This document shows, piece after piece, positions 23,252 through 33,459 of a stretch of 64,000 nucleotides of DNA. The notes under the pieces were generated by a model. The model saw nothing but the letters and a program-made list of their open reading frames with translations, searched no databases and was not told where the DNA came from. The translations under genes and the position numbers were made by a program. The stretch is from Tachypleus tridentatus (lineage: Eukaryota > Arthropoda > Merostomata > Xiphosura > Limulidae): assembly GCF_004210375.1 (NCBI RefSeq), contig NC_134834.1, forward strand, positions 94,802,170-94,866,169. The letters run 5' to 3'. Position 1 is the stretch's first letter, and every line of letters begins with the position of its first letter.

Positions 23252-23517
23252 GTGGATTTTTGAATCCCGCGCACACGAGGGCTATCTGCGCTTAGCCGTC
23301 CTTAATTTAGCAGTGTAAGACTGAGGGAAAGCAGCTAGTCATTGCAACCCATCACCCTCTTGGGCTGTTCTTTTACCCATGAATGGTGGGATTGATCGTC
23401 ACATTATAACGCCGTCACGGCTGACAGGGCAAGCATATTTGATGCCACCGAGTTTCGAACCCGCGATCCTCAGATTACGAGTTGAACGCCATAACCAGCT
23501 GGCAATGGTTAGGCCCT
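23252..23517 (-). repeat. tRNA-derived SINE (type A)
   Basis: Reverse copy: tail side GAATCCCGCGCACACGAGGG, core, complement of box B at GTTTCGAACCCGCG, head ending GGCAATGGTTAGGCC. Confidence 0.88.
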
Positions 23518-23742
23518 CAGCCTGAGCAGTCAATAAAAAAGTTATTAAATTGCTGTTTAAGATAAATCTTTTGCTGTTTCATGTGCTTTTTGTTCGAACA
23601 CTTTGTTAGGGTTACGTACAATTCCTTGCGACTTCTGTTGTGGTTCATCATATTACTAGTAGCAAACCTGTATAGTTTTCTGTTATTGTTCATGGCAGGA
23701 AAAACACTTTTAACAATATTATCTTTATCTAACCCTTTACTT

Positions 23743-23857
23743 CCCAAAAAAAAACTATCCGAAAGCGATAAGGTTACGGACTTACAACATTAAAATCTGA
23801 GGTTCTATTCTCTACGATGAGCTCATCAGACACAATATAGCTTTGCTGTAAAAACAA
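23743..23857 (+). repeat. Degenerate short SINE (type B)
   Basis: GATAAGGTTACGGACTTACA, TGAGGTTCTATTCTCTACG and ATATAGCTTTGCTGTAA follow the type B consensus in order but are diverged. Confidence 0.6.
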
Positions 23858-23859
23858 AG

Positions 23860-24555
23860 CAAATTCCATAAATTATGACACCATTCCTATATAGTAAATA
23901 TAAATATGTATATATATATTCATGTAAAAGTTGAAACTGTTCAGAAATTCTGATTTATCTTTATCAACAATTATTGGGAATTAGAATAATGTATAATAAC
24001 AGTATTCCAACCATACCACATTTGTCATATCTATTGCAAAGCAAAACGTTCCGCTCAATCCACAGCTCTGAAAAGGCCGGCTGGGATACAAGAATAAACA
24101 CAGCAGTGGTCGGAACACCATATACGTCATACTTATGACAATGTAACTGTAATAATTCTTCGCCAGCTTGTAAAAACGTATACTTCGTAACAATTGTTGC
24201 TGTATTAAATGAAACTATAGTGTGCCTGAGCTTGGGTAACAATATCATAAAATATTTATATATTTTCCTTGCATAAATTTAGATGTTTGCAGAGAGCTCG
24301 TGCCATTAAGATAAAGTAAGTTCAAAACGTTCTCCTGCAATATTTAGAATATCAAGAATCTGACAACTGCATATGTTTACATAATTTGTAAATAAGAGAA
24401 TTGTTGAGTCAGTTAAGTTATTTCAGTGAAGTCTTGAATGAGAAGTTAGTAAACTAGTTACATCAGCGTTACTGTGTATATTAAGTTATTCTACTGACTC
24501 TCAATGGCAATCTTAAAGTACGTTTACATATGTGTTAATTGTCATGTTATAAGCG
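23860..24555. other. Unannotated AT-rich DNA
   Basis: The longest frame (23964-24248, minus strand, 94 codons) has no family resemblance that I recognise and no splice support. Confidence 0.3.
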
Positions 24556-24565
24556 AGGTATTTCT

Positions 24566-24840
24566 AGGCTTATTTGGTTTGTTTTGAATTTCGCGCAAAG
24601 CCACTCGAGGGCTACCCGCGTTAGCCGTCTCTAATTTAGCAGTGTGAAGGCAGTTAGTCATCACCACCCACCGCCAACTCTCGAGCTACTCCTTTACCAA
24701 CGAATAGTGGGATTGACCGTTATGTTGTAACGACCCCCACGGCTAAAAGGGGCGAGCATGTTTGGTGTGACGAGAATTCGAACCCGCGACCCTCAGATTA
24801 CCCTCAGTCGAGTGCTTTAATCACATGGACATGCCGGGCT
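24566..24840 (-). repeat. tRNA-derived SINE (type A) with target duplication
   Basis: Full-length reverse copy ending ACATGCCGGGCT. AGGTATTTCT repeats exactly at 24556-24565 and 24841-24850. Confidence 0.95.
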
Positions 24841-25111
24841 AGGTATTTCTGAGATTCATTATATGTAGAGTTAGGCCTTTCGCAGAGTAGAAATGAACGT
24901 AGCCTGTAGAAAAATTAACTAGAAAGTAAACTAATTAGTTATCTTTACAGGAATTAGCTTCCACTTTATTTTAACCAATAATTTCAAATAACTCATCCAG
25001 CGAGAGAAAATATCAAACTAATATTTTTTCACGTTGTGAGCGCAGAGATGTGTCGAATGTTTAAAAGAAATTTTGTTTGGAGAGCTAAATAGTTATAGTT
25101 TTAATCACACA

Positions 25112-25123
25112 CCAATGACGTCA
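25112..25123 (+). promoter_or_regulatory. CRE/CCAAT-like motif (candidate promoter)
   Basis: CCAAT overlaps a perfect palindromic CRE core TGACGTCA (25116-25123), about 220 bp upstream of a candidate first coding exon at 25343. The motif can occur by chance, and no TATA box is evident. Confidence 0.3.
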
Positions 25124-25342
25124 CTTTATTAGCTAAAGGCCTCGCTTAAAGTCATTAAAATCACGCTTGACTGCGCACAGTTTTCTTCACGTCCTCAGTA
25201 CGTACAATCCATCAGAGGTTCGAAATCAGAGAAGTGTAAAGATGGCGTTACATATGTCTGAACACATTATTTTTTGAGGTCTACTGCCTATTGCTTAAGT
25301 GCGATGTCTTAATGACATCTGATGTGAAGTGTATTTTGTCAC

Positions 25343-25364
25343 ATGGATTACAATGATGAAACAG
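25343..25364 (+). CDS. Candidate first coding exon, unrecognised gene
   Basis: ATG in the context CACATGG opens seven codons (MDYNDET) plus one base and is followed directly by a splice-donor-like ACAG|GTAATT. An in-frame TGA lies 15 bases upstream, so this would be the first Met. The intron would be phase 1, which matches the phase needed by the candidate exon at 49228. I do not recognise the protein. The exon is very short and supported only by the donor, the phase match and the nearby CRE/CCAAT motif, so it may be coincidental. Confidence 0.3.
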
Positions 25365-25569
25365 GTAATTAGAATTGTATCTAGATTCAAGTTAAATTAC
25401 ACCTGTCAAGTGTAAACCGTGAATATTTTCTGTAATGCATGTTTGACAGTATTGTGCGTGAAGTTAGCTTTACTGTTAAATGTTTTAACTTCAGTGTTTG
25501 TTATTTTATAATTATTTTGTAGACAAAATATATTTACATTTGTACGTTTTATGTAGCTTCGACTCGTGG

Positions 25570-25842
25570 GGTTGGTTTGGTTTGGATTTCTCGCAAAACT
25601 ACAGAGAGCTATCTGCGTTAGCCGTCCGTAATTTAGCATTGTAAGTCTAGAGAAAAGGCAATTAGTCATCGCCACCTACCGCCAACTCTAGGGCTACTCT
25701 TTACCAACGAATAGTGGGATTTACCGTCACATTATAGTGCGCTCACTGCTGAAAGGACGAGTATGTGTGGTGCGACGGGGATTCGAACCCGAGAGCCTCG
25801 GATTACGAGTCAAGTGCTTTAACCACCTGGCCATGTCGGGCC
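25570..25842 (-). repeat. tRNA-derived SINE (type A)
   Basis: Reverse copy from a GGTTTGGTTTGGATTTCTCG tail side to head CACCTGGCCATGTCGGGCC. Flanking TTCGACTCGTGGGG and CTTGACTCGGGG suggest a diverged target duplication. Confidence 0.9.
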
Positions 25843-26120
25843 TTGACTCGGGGAGGAGGTGGAGTCGTCGAACATATAAGATCATATACATGAAAGCACA
25901 TAATATTATTATATAGTCGGTGTATATGGAAACCAGATTTGTTTAAAACAACGTACAGTTTGAAAGAGAAACTTTAGTAATTTAATTGTTTTATCAAGTA
26001 AATTTTGAATACATTTTATTGTACGAACAAATAATGAGTAATTCTAAAATAAAAAAAGTTCTTAAGAGATAAAAACAGATGACGCCACTTTCAAAGTTAT
26101 GGTTACAAATTCACGTGGAC
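25843..26120. other. Unannotated AT-rich DNA
   Basis: Nothing recognised. Confidence 0.35.
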
Positions 26121-26121
26121 T

Positions 26122-26235
26122 GTGTGTCTTCTTACAGCAAAGCCACATCGGGCTATCTTCTGAGTCTACCGAGGGGAATCGAACCCCTGATTTTAGCGTT
26201 GTAAATTCGTAGACTTACCACTGGGTGACCGACGT
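26122..26235 (-). repeat. Short tRNA-derived SINE (type B)
   Basis: GTGTGTCTTCTTACAGCAAA, CCGAGGGGAATCGAACCCC (box B complement) and TAGACTTACCACTGGGTGAC mark a well-preserved reverse copy. Confidence 0.9.
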
Positions 26236-26404
26236 AGATTTGTATGGGCCACAAGACATACAAGTTGGAATGTTCTTTTTCAACAGCCGCTTAAAGCACT
26301 GAAACAAAATGTTGCAAAATAATAGACAAAATTTGTAACTGCGTCTCGAAAAATTTAAAAACGAAGCAACTGAAGATGCACACTAGCAAATTGCGGTTTG
26401 TTTC

Positions 26405-26545
26405 TAAAACAAATTATATAGCAATAATTTAGCAACAATTACATAGCAATAATTATATATGTAACAATAATTCAGCGATAATTAACTATATAGCAATAAT
26501 TTAGCAACAATAATTAAGTATATAGCAATAATTCTATAATGATTA
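26405..26545. repeat. AT-rich degenerate tandem repeat
   Basis: Irregular reiteration of ATATAGCAATAATTTAGCAA-like units. Confidence 0.6.
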
Positions 26546-27250
26546 ATTATATTGTAATTGTTTAGTTGTCTGTCTTCTTACATGTTTGTAAATAAAACAC
26601 TGAAGTGTTAGAACAGGTTTCATCTTATGTGTGATGTGAAATAAAATCAACATTTTAAAAAACCTGTTTTTCTACAATGTTACATCTTAACAAACCCAGT
26701 ATTTGTGGTAACACGGAAATTGCAGGTCATATTTACCTTAGCTTGTCCATTTGGGGTTAAAAGCCAGGGGATGGAATCACAAGATTTTCGGCCTGTTAGA
26801 TTTCTAATACTCCAACCTAACTTTTAATATCAACTCGTGTTTTAGTTCATGGACACAACACATATTCTTCTGTTATAGATAAACGAGACTTGAGTGTTGT
26901 ATAATGTAAGCCTTATTTTTATTCATCTTTTATATATTATGTAACAAAGTTGACACTGTTAGTAAAGAAAATAAATTGATTTTTTTATCTGTATTGAATA
27001 ATTGTTTTAGGACAGAGCACAATACCCTACTGAAAGCTTGTATTAAAAATTTTATACAAGAGATCTTACACAAAGGTGGAACTTTCGAATCTTCAAAGTT
27101 TATTTATAGCTGTACCACGTGCGTTGATAAAGAAAACCATCCAATCATTACACAGATATAGCTAGCGTCCAACTAGTTTTGATCAAATGTAGTGGTGATT
27201 AATTTAATTATGTATGTTTTTAAATTTTTCAATGCGTATCATGAGTTAAG
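26546..27250. other. Unannotated AT-rich DNA
   Basis: No supported gene. The 61-codon frame at 26976-27161 has no recognised domain. Confidence 0.3.
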
Positions 27251-27252
27251 AA

Positions 27253-27378
27253 AACGCCCCCTATTGGCACATCGGAATGTCTGCGGACTCGTGCTGCTGG
27301 AAACGAGTTTCGATACCAGTGATGGGAAGAGCACAGATAGCTTATTGTGTAGCTTTGTACTTCAAACAAAAAACAAGT
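27253..27378 (+). repeat. Short tRNA-derived SINE (type C)
   Basis: CCCCCTATTGGCACATCGGA head, GAGTTTCGATACC box B relic, GCACAGATAGCTTATTGTG and a CAAACAAAAAAC tail. The 98-codon frame over it (27192-27488) is therefore not a gene. Confidence 0.85.
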
Positions 27379-27379
27379 T

Positions 27380-28515
27380 AGGAAAACAAGAAGCTGCTAT
27401 AAAACCAGCTTACCCTCTTCCAGTACACTTTATTGATATCAGTTTAAAATGTTATAATGTATTATTTTTTTATGGTTGGAATTATTAGTATTATGTATAT
27501 ATCACTAATTCACCTCCATGTATTAAAAATTTAATATATTCTGATCCAAAATCAAAATTACTCGATCCTAACCCTAATTTCACCAGTTGTGATACTGTTT
27601 TTTTATGCATCCAAATTCCTGCCTATAAAGCTATAAAATTAACCTAATAATGTAATACTAATGACACAGACCTTTGAAATAATATTTGAACCGGAGGTCC
27701 GTGTGACCTATTTATCCTTGGACTACCTATTCTAAATTGCAAGTCAGTAACTAAAGTAATGAAATATATGAGAATTAGGAATTGAAAACCCAGTTTTGGG
27801 TAATTTACTTATTATAAGAATTGACATTATCGTCTTATATCCATTATTACAATCGCCATAATACTAATTCTGGCTTTGCTGTGTAGGTGACTGTAACAAA
27901 GAAACAGAAACCAATGAAATGTTTATCCATGTTAATAATATCCATCCCTGAATAAATATTTACAAAATAAACCAAGTATAATAAACAAATCCATTTCCTT
28001 AATGTTCAAATAACAAGATATAATATATTCACTTCGTAAACCCGCCAAACTAACGAAATTGTCTTATGATAACTCACGCAGACACTGGAATTTTAAAGAA
28101 CGCGTTTAGAACTCTAAAACATGCACTACCAACGTTCTTGTGTTATCAATGCCAACCGTTATCCACAGACGTTAGTAAATAAAAGTGGTACACAATTTTT
28201 ACATTCTAAGTTGAACTGCAAAGCTAACTCGAATGTAAGTTATTGTATCACGCTACGTATATCTTAAGTTTCCCCAGATATAACACATACTAGGATTAAC
28301 GCTATAGAATCAAATTGTTTAAATCAACCACGTAAGATTTACTTCTAAACGAGGTAAAAGAATGACATCCTGATATTCGTATGGTAACTCAAGTGGTACA
28401 GTTTAAAAATAAGTATCAGAACAGTTTCCTTTTTATAGGATAGAAGAAACTGGAAGAAATAGGGAAATCGATTTCAAGAACAGCTTCGCATGTTGTTGAG
28501 CAATACAACATTAAA
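27380..28515. other. Unannotated AT-rich DNA
   Basis: More than 1.1 kb with no recognised element. Confidence 0.35.
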
Positions 28516-28519
28516 GTAT

Positions 28520-28793
28520 TTGGTTTGGTTTGTTTTGAATTTCGCGAAAAGCTACTCCAGGGCTATCTGCGCTAGTCGTCCCTAATTAAGCAGTGGAAGA
28601 CTAGAGGGAAGGTAGCTAGTCATCGCCACCCACCGCCGACTCTTGGGCTACTCTTTTACCAACGAATAGTGGGATTGACCGTCACGTTATTACGCTCCAC
28701 GGATAAAAAGGCAAGTATGTTTAGTGTCACAGGTATTCAAACTCACGACCTTCGGATTAAGAGTCGAGTGCCTTAACCACCTGGCCGGTTATA
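28520..28793 (-). repeat. tRNA-derived SINE (type A)
   Basis: Reverse full-length copy: TTTGTTTTGAATTTCGCG tail side, core, ATTCAAACTCACGACCTTCG at box B, head CACCTGGCCGG. Confidence 0.9.
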
Positions 28794-28923
28794 CGGAAAA
28801 TTTTAAAAATCTTTACTAATCAAACTATTTCGTCTTTCTATTTATTCTGGTGTTCCACTAAACATTTTGTCTGTGTCACCTACTTAAGTTGTATATATAC
28901 AAACATATAATCGTCTTCTCCTG

Positions 28924-29196
28924 TTTATTTTTTTTAATTTCGCGAAAAGCTTTCGCGAGGGCTATCTGCGCTGGCCATCCCTATTTTAGCAGTGTTAGAC
29001 TAGAGGGAGGGCGGCTTGTCATCACCACCCACTGCCAACTCTTGGGCTACTCTTTTACCAAGGAATGGTGGGATTGACCGCCACATTATAACGAACCCAC
29101 GACTGAAAGGGCTAGCATATTTGGTGGGACGGGGATTCGAACTCGCGACCCTCGTATTGCTAGTGGAGTGCCTTATCAACCTGGCCATGCCGGGCC
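28924..29196 (-). repeat. tRNA-derived SINE (type A) with target duplication
   Basis: Full-length reverse copy with head GGCCATGCCGGGCC. CGTCTTCTCCTG (28912-28923) and CGTCTTGTCCTG (29197-29208) form a 12-bp duplication with one mismatch. Frames over it (28889-29276) are shadows of the SINE. Confidence 0.93.
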
Positions 29197-29433
29197 CGTC
29201 TTGTCCTGGTAATGCTTGGTTAACATTAGTGATAAGTCGATATATTTTAAACGTTGTTATTGTCCAGTTTTTTTAACTGTTTACACAGTATTTATTACAT
29301 CCAGAACATCAGTACATAAGTGTAAGACTGTAATATCCTGTTGAGCTGTAAATTAGAATCAGTGATGTCGAGAAAACCCACTTGTAGAGAAATTTATATG
29401 TAAAAATGGCTCGTTTGGGTTGAGAAAATATTT

Positions 29434-29480
29434 TACATAGAAGAGCGAACAACGTTTCGACCTTCTTTGGTCATCGTCAG
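29434..29480 (-). ncRNA. Hammerhead-like motif, left PLE arm (antisense)
   Basis: On the minus strand the arm reads CTGACGA, a GACC/GGTC hairpin, then GAAA and an ACGT/ATGT pairing followed by A. This resembles the hammerhead core (CUGANGA ... GAAA ... UH). Stem I is not evident by eye, and one unpaired T precedes stem II. Confidence 0.4.
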
Positions 29481-29742
29481 GTTCACAAAGAAATTGGTAG
29501 TTGACCACATGTTTGGAAGGGGTTGTGTAACTGAGTGTCGGAATGTAGAGGGCGGTGTTAGATGTTTGAATATATAATTTATTTATTTTATTATAGTTTT
29601 CTCACAAAACCATCAACATAATTTCACAAAACAGAAAACTAAAAAACAATCTTACAAAAGAGACATTAATTTCATTAAAAACCTAAAACAAGACAAAAAC
29701 ATAAAAATTCTAAAAGCAGATAAAGGTATCGCTTTAGTCATA

Positions 29743-30939
29743 ATGAACACGAATGAATACATCCAAAAAATGAAGAACATCCTATCAGACACGAACAAAT
29801 TTAAACCAATACACACAAATCCAACAAAGACACACGAGGCGCAACTGAACAAGTTACTACTACAAATGAAAAAAGACAACACAATTTCACAAACACTTTA
29901 TTCCTACCTATGTAAAACAGACTCACGCACACCACAAATATACGGCATTCCCAAACCTCATAAACCAGATTGTCCATTACGACCAATAATGTCCACATAT
30001 GAATCGTTTAATTACAATCTTGGTAAATACATAGCATGGGCATTCTCCAAATATGTAACATCAGCCAGCTCATTCATCAAAGACTCTTTTAATTTCAAGT
30101 CTAATCTAAATCAATTTAATCATAAAGCCTTAATGGCCAGTTTCGATGTTATATCCCTCTTTACAGAAGTTCCAACCACTGAAGCCTGCAAGATAGCCTT
30201 AGAACTCTATATCCGAGATCCTAACCCAACTACAGGCATTCCCAGTAACCAATTAGCAACCCTCATAGAATTCACCACGATAAAGACAAACTTCATGTTC
30301 AACAACCAAAACTATATACAAATAAATGGCCTAAGCATGGGTAACCCAATATCACCAGTTCTAGCCAATATTTTTATGACACAAGTTGAAACACAAGCAA
30401 TTAACACAGCATTACATCCACCACTATACTGGTACAGATATGTAGATGACACGGTTGCGCGATTCAGATCTACAGAACACATACTTAATTTTTTCAATCA
30501 CATTAACTCTATACATCCCAACATTAACTTCACATGTAAACAGGAAGAAAGCAATCAAATATCATTTCTTAACCTCAAAATTACAAGAACCGATACACAA
30601 TTTAAAACAGAAATCCACCGAAAAATCACCCATACTGGACTATACATTCCTTGGAACTTAGCACATGAAACAAAACAAAAACTCAACATACTAAGAAACC
30701 AAATAAACACAGCCATAAAACTATGCTCACCAGATAAAATTAGCGATGAATTAGACAAAATAAAACAATACTTCATCAACATCAATAAGTTTTCTCCACA
30801 AACCGTAGAAAACATTATACGCACAAACCTAGACAGAAAGGAAAATCAACCAACAAAAGTAAATATATCTCACGAATCAAAAAATCACGAAACCATTACT
30901 GCTGTATACCATATATTCCTGACATCAGCAGACAAATAA
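29743..30939 (+). pseudogene. Penelope-type reverse transcriptase (frame-disrupted)
   Basis: The 398-codon frame encodes a PLE-type reverse transcriptase. Visible motifs in order are PQIYGIPKPHKPDCPLRPIM (RT fingers, about residues 64-83), ASFDVISLFTEVP (first catalytic Asp), GLSMGNPISPVLANIFM, and YRYVDDTVARF with the YVDD active site at residues 233-236 (30439-30450). SFLNLKITR and HTGLYIPWNL follow, as in the thumb-side region of the family. The frame stays open upstream of the first ATG to about 29590 (KILKADKGIALVIM precedes it), so translation in the source element began further upstream. The terminal ITAVYHIFLTSADK is a frameshift product: in another frame the family-like PYIPDISRQITNIWQ continues. 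So this is RT plus linker, separated from the nuclease by two frameshifts (about 30890-30905 and in the A-run near 31000). Confidence 0.92.
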
Positions 30940-30969
30940 CCAACATTTGGCAAGAACTAGTAACAAAAT

Positions 30970-31338
30970 ATGACATTCCAGTTAATACCAAATTTATTCA
31001 AAAAACCAGGCACAAAACTGAGGTCTATACTATGTAAAAACTACACTGACAAACACCACACCAACATTATTTATAAAATACAATGTGATAACTGCCACGA
31101 CTTCTATATTGGAGAAACAAGTAGAAAAATGGAAACCAGATTTAAAGAACATAAAAAGTCACCTTCACACGTTTTCGAACACTGCAAGTCAAATAAACAC
31201 AACATAACTATAGAAAACACTCAAATACTAAATAAAGAAACAAACATAAACAAACGCAAAATTAAAGAAGCCTTACTTATACAACAACTTAAACCCAAAA
31301 TAAACCAATATAAAGGAACGCCTTTATACCTATATTAA
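30970..31338 (+). pseudogene. GIY-YIG endonuclease domain of the Penelope-like element
   Basis: The 122-codon frame is the C-terminal nuclease of the same element, not a separate gene. GTKLRSILC is the conserved linker. NIIYKIQCDNCHDFYIGETS (about residues 31-50) contains the PLE-type GIY-YIG core with a CxxC pair, KMETRFKEHKK carries the conserved Arg, and KIKEALLIQQLKPKINQ contains the expected Glu. The apparent start ATG is a frameshift artefact: upstream in another frame, KYDIPVNTKFIQK joins the RT linker, and the shift lies in a run of A near 31000. The domain itself looks intact. In the family it nicks target DNA for priming of reverse transcription. Confidence 0.92.
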
Positions 31339-31453
31339 TATAATAAAATAAATAAATTATATATTCAAACATCTAACACCGCCCTCTACATTCCGACACT
31401 CAGTTACACAACCCCTTACAAACATGTGGTCAGCTACCTCTTTCTTTGTGAAC

Positions 31454-31499
31454 CTGACGATGACCAAAGAAGGTCGAAACGTTGTTCGCTTTCTATGTA
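31454..31499 (+). ncRNA. Hammerhead-like motif, right PLE arm (sense)
   Basis: CTGACGA (31454-31460), a TGACC..AAGAAGGTC hairpin, then GAAAC and a weak ACGT/ATGT stem before A. Hammerhead ribozymes are known in the terminal repeats of Penelope-like elements. Here stem I is not obvious and folding must be tested. Confidence 0.45.
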
Positions 31500-31551
31500 A
31501 AATATTTTCTCAACCCAAACGAGCCGTTTTTGCATATATGTGAATTAGAAT

Positions 31552-32570
31552 GTTCCAAATCTATTGTTTAATGTTTTTTTCAATTAATTAAAACGTTCGT
31601 TTGTTTGTTTTCATTATGTTATAATGTCATCTTCAGTTTTAAACGTAGGAAAGCTATTACCTTAACCTATTTCCTTTTTCTTTCCCATTGGTAATTGCTA
31701 TCACCTTTGTTTTTTTATCGAAAAAAATCAGATACAAAATTATCAATGACAAGTTTCGATTGTGTCGTATTTATGAAGTTTACTGTTTTTTTATTCTGAT
31801 TTTAAGTATAAAATATTGGATGTCCAATATCTCAATACTTTGAATCAGGGTGCACACACGCTCTCTATAAGACATACAAATGGCACTTGCAGTTTGATTA
31901 CCCGAAGAAATAACCTCCCAAAGCGAGAGATATTAACTTCTGAAAAATGTGAAATTATTAACCTCCTCATTTAGGCGTGCTGGATTTTAGAAACGTTATT
32001 GATTTCACTGAATTTGTACAACTATAATCAATATTATTTGGTTGTTTCTTCTGTATGATATTTATTAAGAGTAAGGCAAGTTTAGCTTCAAGACAAAGAT
32101 AGAACCGTGAGTGTAGTTAACATTGACGTTTAATTAAAGTAAGTTCCCTGAAAAGATCGGACCTGAAAAACAACGAATATGGGTAATTTTAAATACTGTT
32201 TGTGCTCTAACTGTCCGTAATATTTTAAAGTTATGTTGAATGAAATAAGATAACAAACAGTAGATGTGAGAGCCTAATTGTTATCACAACTCTGTATTAG
32301 GTTTCTTAAAGAAATTGGAAGTTTACTACGCACTTTTATTGTATAACTTCTAGGTTATTGTTGTACCGATGTAGCCTTTCTTGCGAAACTAAAGCGTCTA
32401 TCTTTTCATCGAAATCTAGATACGTGTAAAGATAGCACTTTATCGTGACTGTTTTGTCAAAAGAGTAAACTTAGAACAAAAGTTGATAAAAATTTTAAAA
32501 AAGCTTAGATATTTCTTTTCTATATGAAACACGTCACTGCTTCCCTACAGACGTCAATTTTCGGACCATG
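31552..32570. other. Unannotated AT-rich DNA
   Basis: Nothing recognised over about 1 kb. Confidence 0.35.
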
Positions 32571-32572
32571 TC

Positions 32573-32697
32573 AACCCCCGCTAGGACAGCGGTAAGTCTA
32601 CGGATTTACAACGCTAAAATCAAGGGATCGATTCCCCTCGGTGGGCTCAGCAGATAGTCCGATGTGACTTTGCTATGAGAAAAAAACACACACGAAA
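32573..32697 (+). repeat. Short tRNA-derived SINE (type B)
   Basis: CCCCGCTAGGACAGCGGTAA head, GGGATCGATTCCCCTCGG box B, GACTTTGCTATGAGAAAAAA and CACACAC tail. Confidence 0.92.
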
Positions 32698-32864
32698 GGT
32701 GTTCCTCACTTTATAAGTTATTTTATTTATCAACATTAATTTGAAATTAGGTATGATGTGAGCTATATTCCCGTTAAGGTTTTAGTCATAGAAGTCATGA
32801 ATATTTAGTTCTGTCATAAATCTAATTGTAGCACTTCATCACCTGAAGCTTCATGGATTGTTGT

Positions 32865-32985
32865 TTTGAATTAAATGCTGAGCTACTCAATGGGCTATCT
32901 GTGCTCCTCCCACCACGGGTATCGAAACCCGGTTTTTAGTGTTGCAAGTCCGCTGATATACCGCTGAGCCACTGGGGAGCAGTTT
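32865..32985 (-). repeat. Short tRNA-derived SINE (type C)
   Basis: Well-preserved reverse copy: CACCACGGGTATCGAAACCC (box B complement) and ATACCGCTGAGCCACTGGGG (box A complement). Confidence 0.92.
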
Positions 32986-33314
32986 CATGGAACATCGTAT
33001 GGAAGAGTTTTGTTGTGTGAACTCTATGATTAATATAATATAATTATTATGTAATATTAAGGCGTTGAATAATCAGTATGAATAACTGTAGTATTAACCT
33101 TACAAATAACTCTATTAGTTTTAGATGTTACCAGTTTTTGTTGTTTTATTTAGGCTATTTTCCTTCTACAGACCCTTCAAATTGTCATATTGTTTTTTAC
33201 AGTATTACCTTTAAACTGTTGTTAAACGATTTTTCAACTGAACTACTGTCGTAACTCTCACTAGCCCTTAAAAGTTTGGTTTGACTAATATTATTCATGT
33301 TAACAAATGGAAAC

Positions 33315-33457
33315 TTAGGTAGTAATGGTACTACGAATGTAAATATAGTATCTTTTATTCTAGACGTTCCGACTACAATAGTTTCCTGAAGACCTGTAGT
33401 AGGAACATCGAGAATAAAAGATACTATATTTACATTCATAAAACCATTACTACCTAA
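33315..33457. repeat. 143-bp inverted repeat (long hairpin)
   Basis: Left arm 33315-33377 and right arm 33395-33457 are inverted copies. TTAGGTAGTAATGGT, AATGTAAATATAGTATCTTT and ACGTTCC at the left mirror GGAACATCG, AAAGATACTATATTTACATT and ACCATTACTACCTAA at the right. Only a few mismatches and a loop under 20 bp are present. No known element ends were recognised. It could be a fold-back element, a recent inverted duplication or the source of a hairpin RNA. The 104-codon minus-strand frame across it (33197-33511) is a by-product. Confidence 0.88.
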
Positions 33458-33459
33458 TT

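Larger units (their letters stand above)
29360..31542 (+). mobile_element. Penelope-like retroelement with inverted terminal arms
   Basis: A 2.18-kb element is flanked by AATTAGAAT (29351-29359 and 31543-31551). Its left arm (about 29395-29580) and right arm (about 31350-31540) are inverted copies: GTAGAGGGCGGTGTTAGATG at the left appears as its complement at the right. The left arm extends about 35 bp further out. Between them lies RT plus GIY-YIG coding sequence. The hallmarks of Penelope-like elements (RT joined to a GIY-YIG nuclease, terminal repeats of variable orientation) are all present. Compared with full-length family members the N-terminal part of the protein is short, so the element is probably internally 5'-deleted. 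Coding similarity is high enough to suggest a fairly young copy. Confidence 0.93.

Noticed and set aside
23964..24248. 94-codon minus-strand frame
   Set aside because: No recognised domain, no exon signals.
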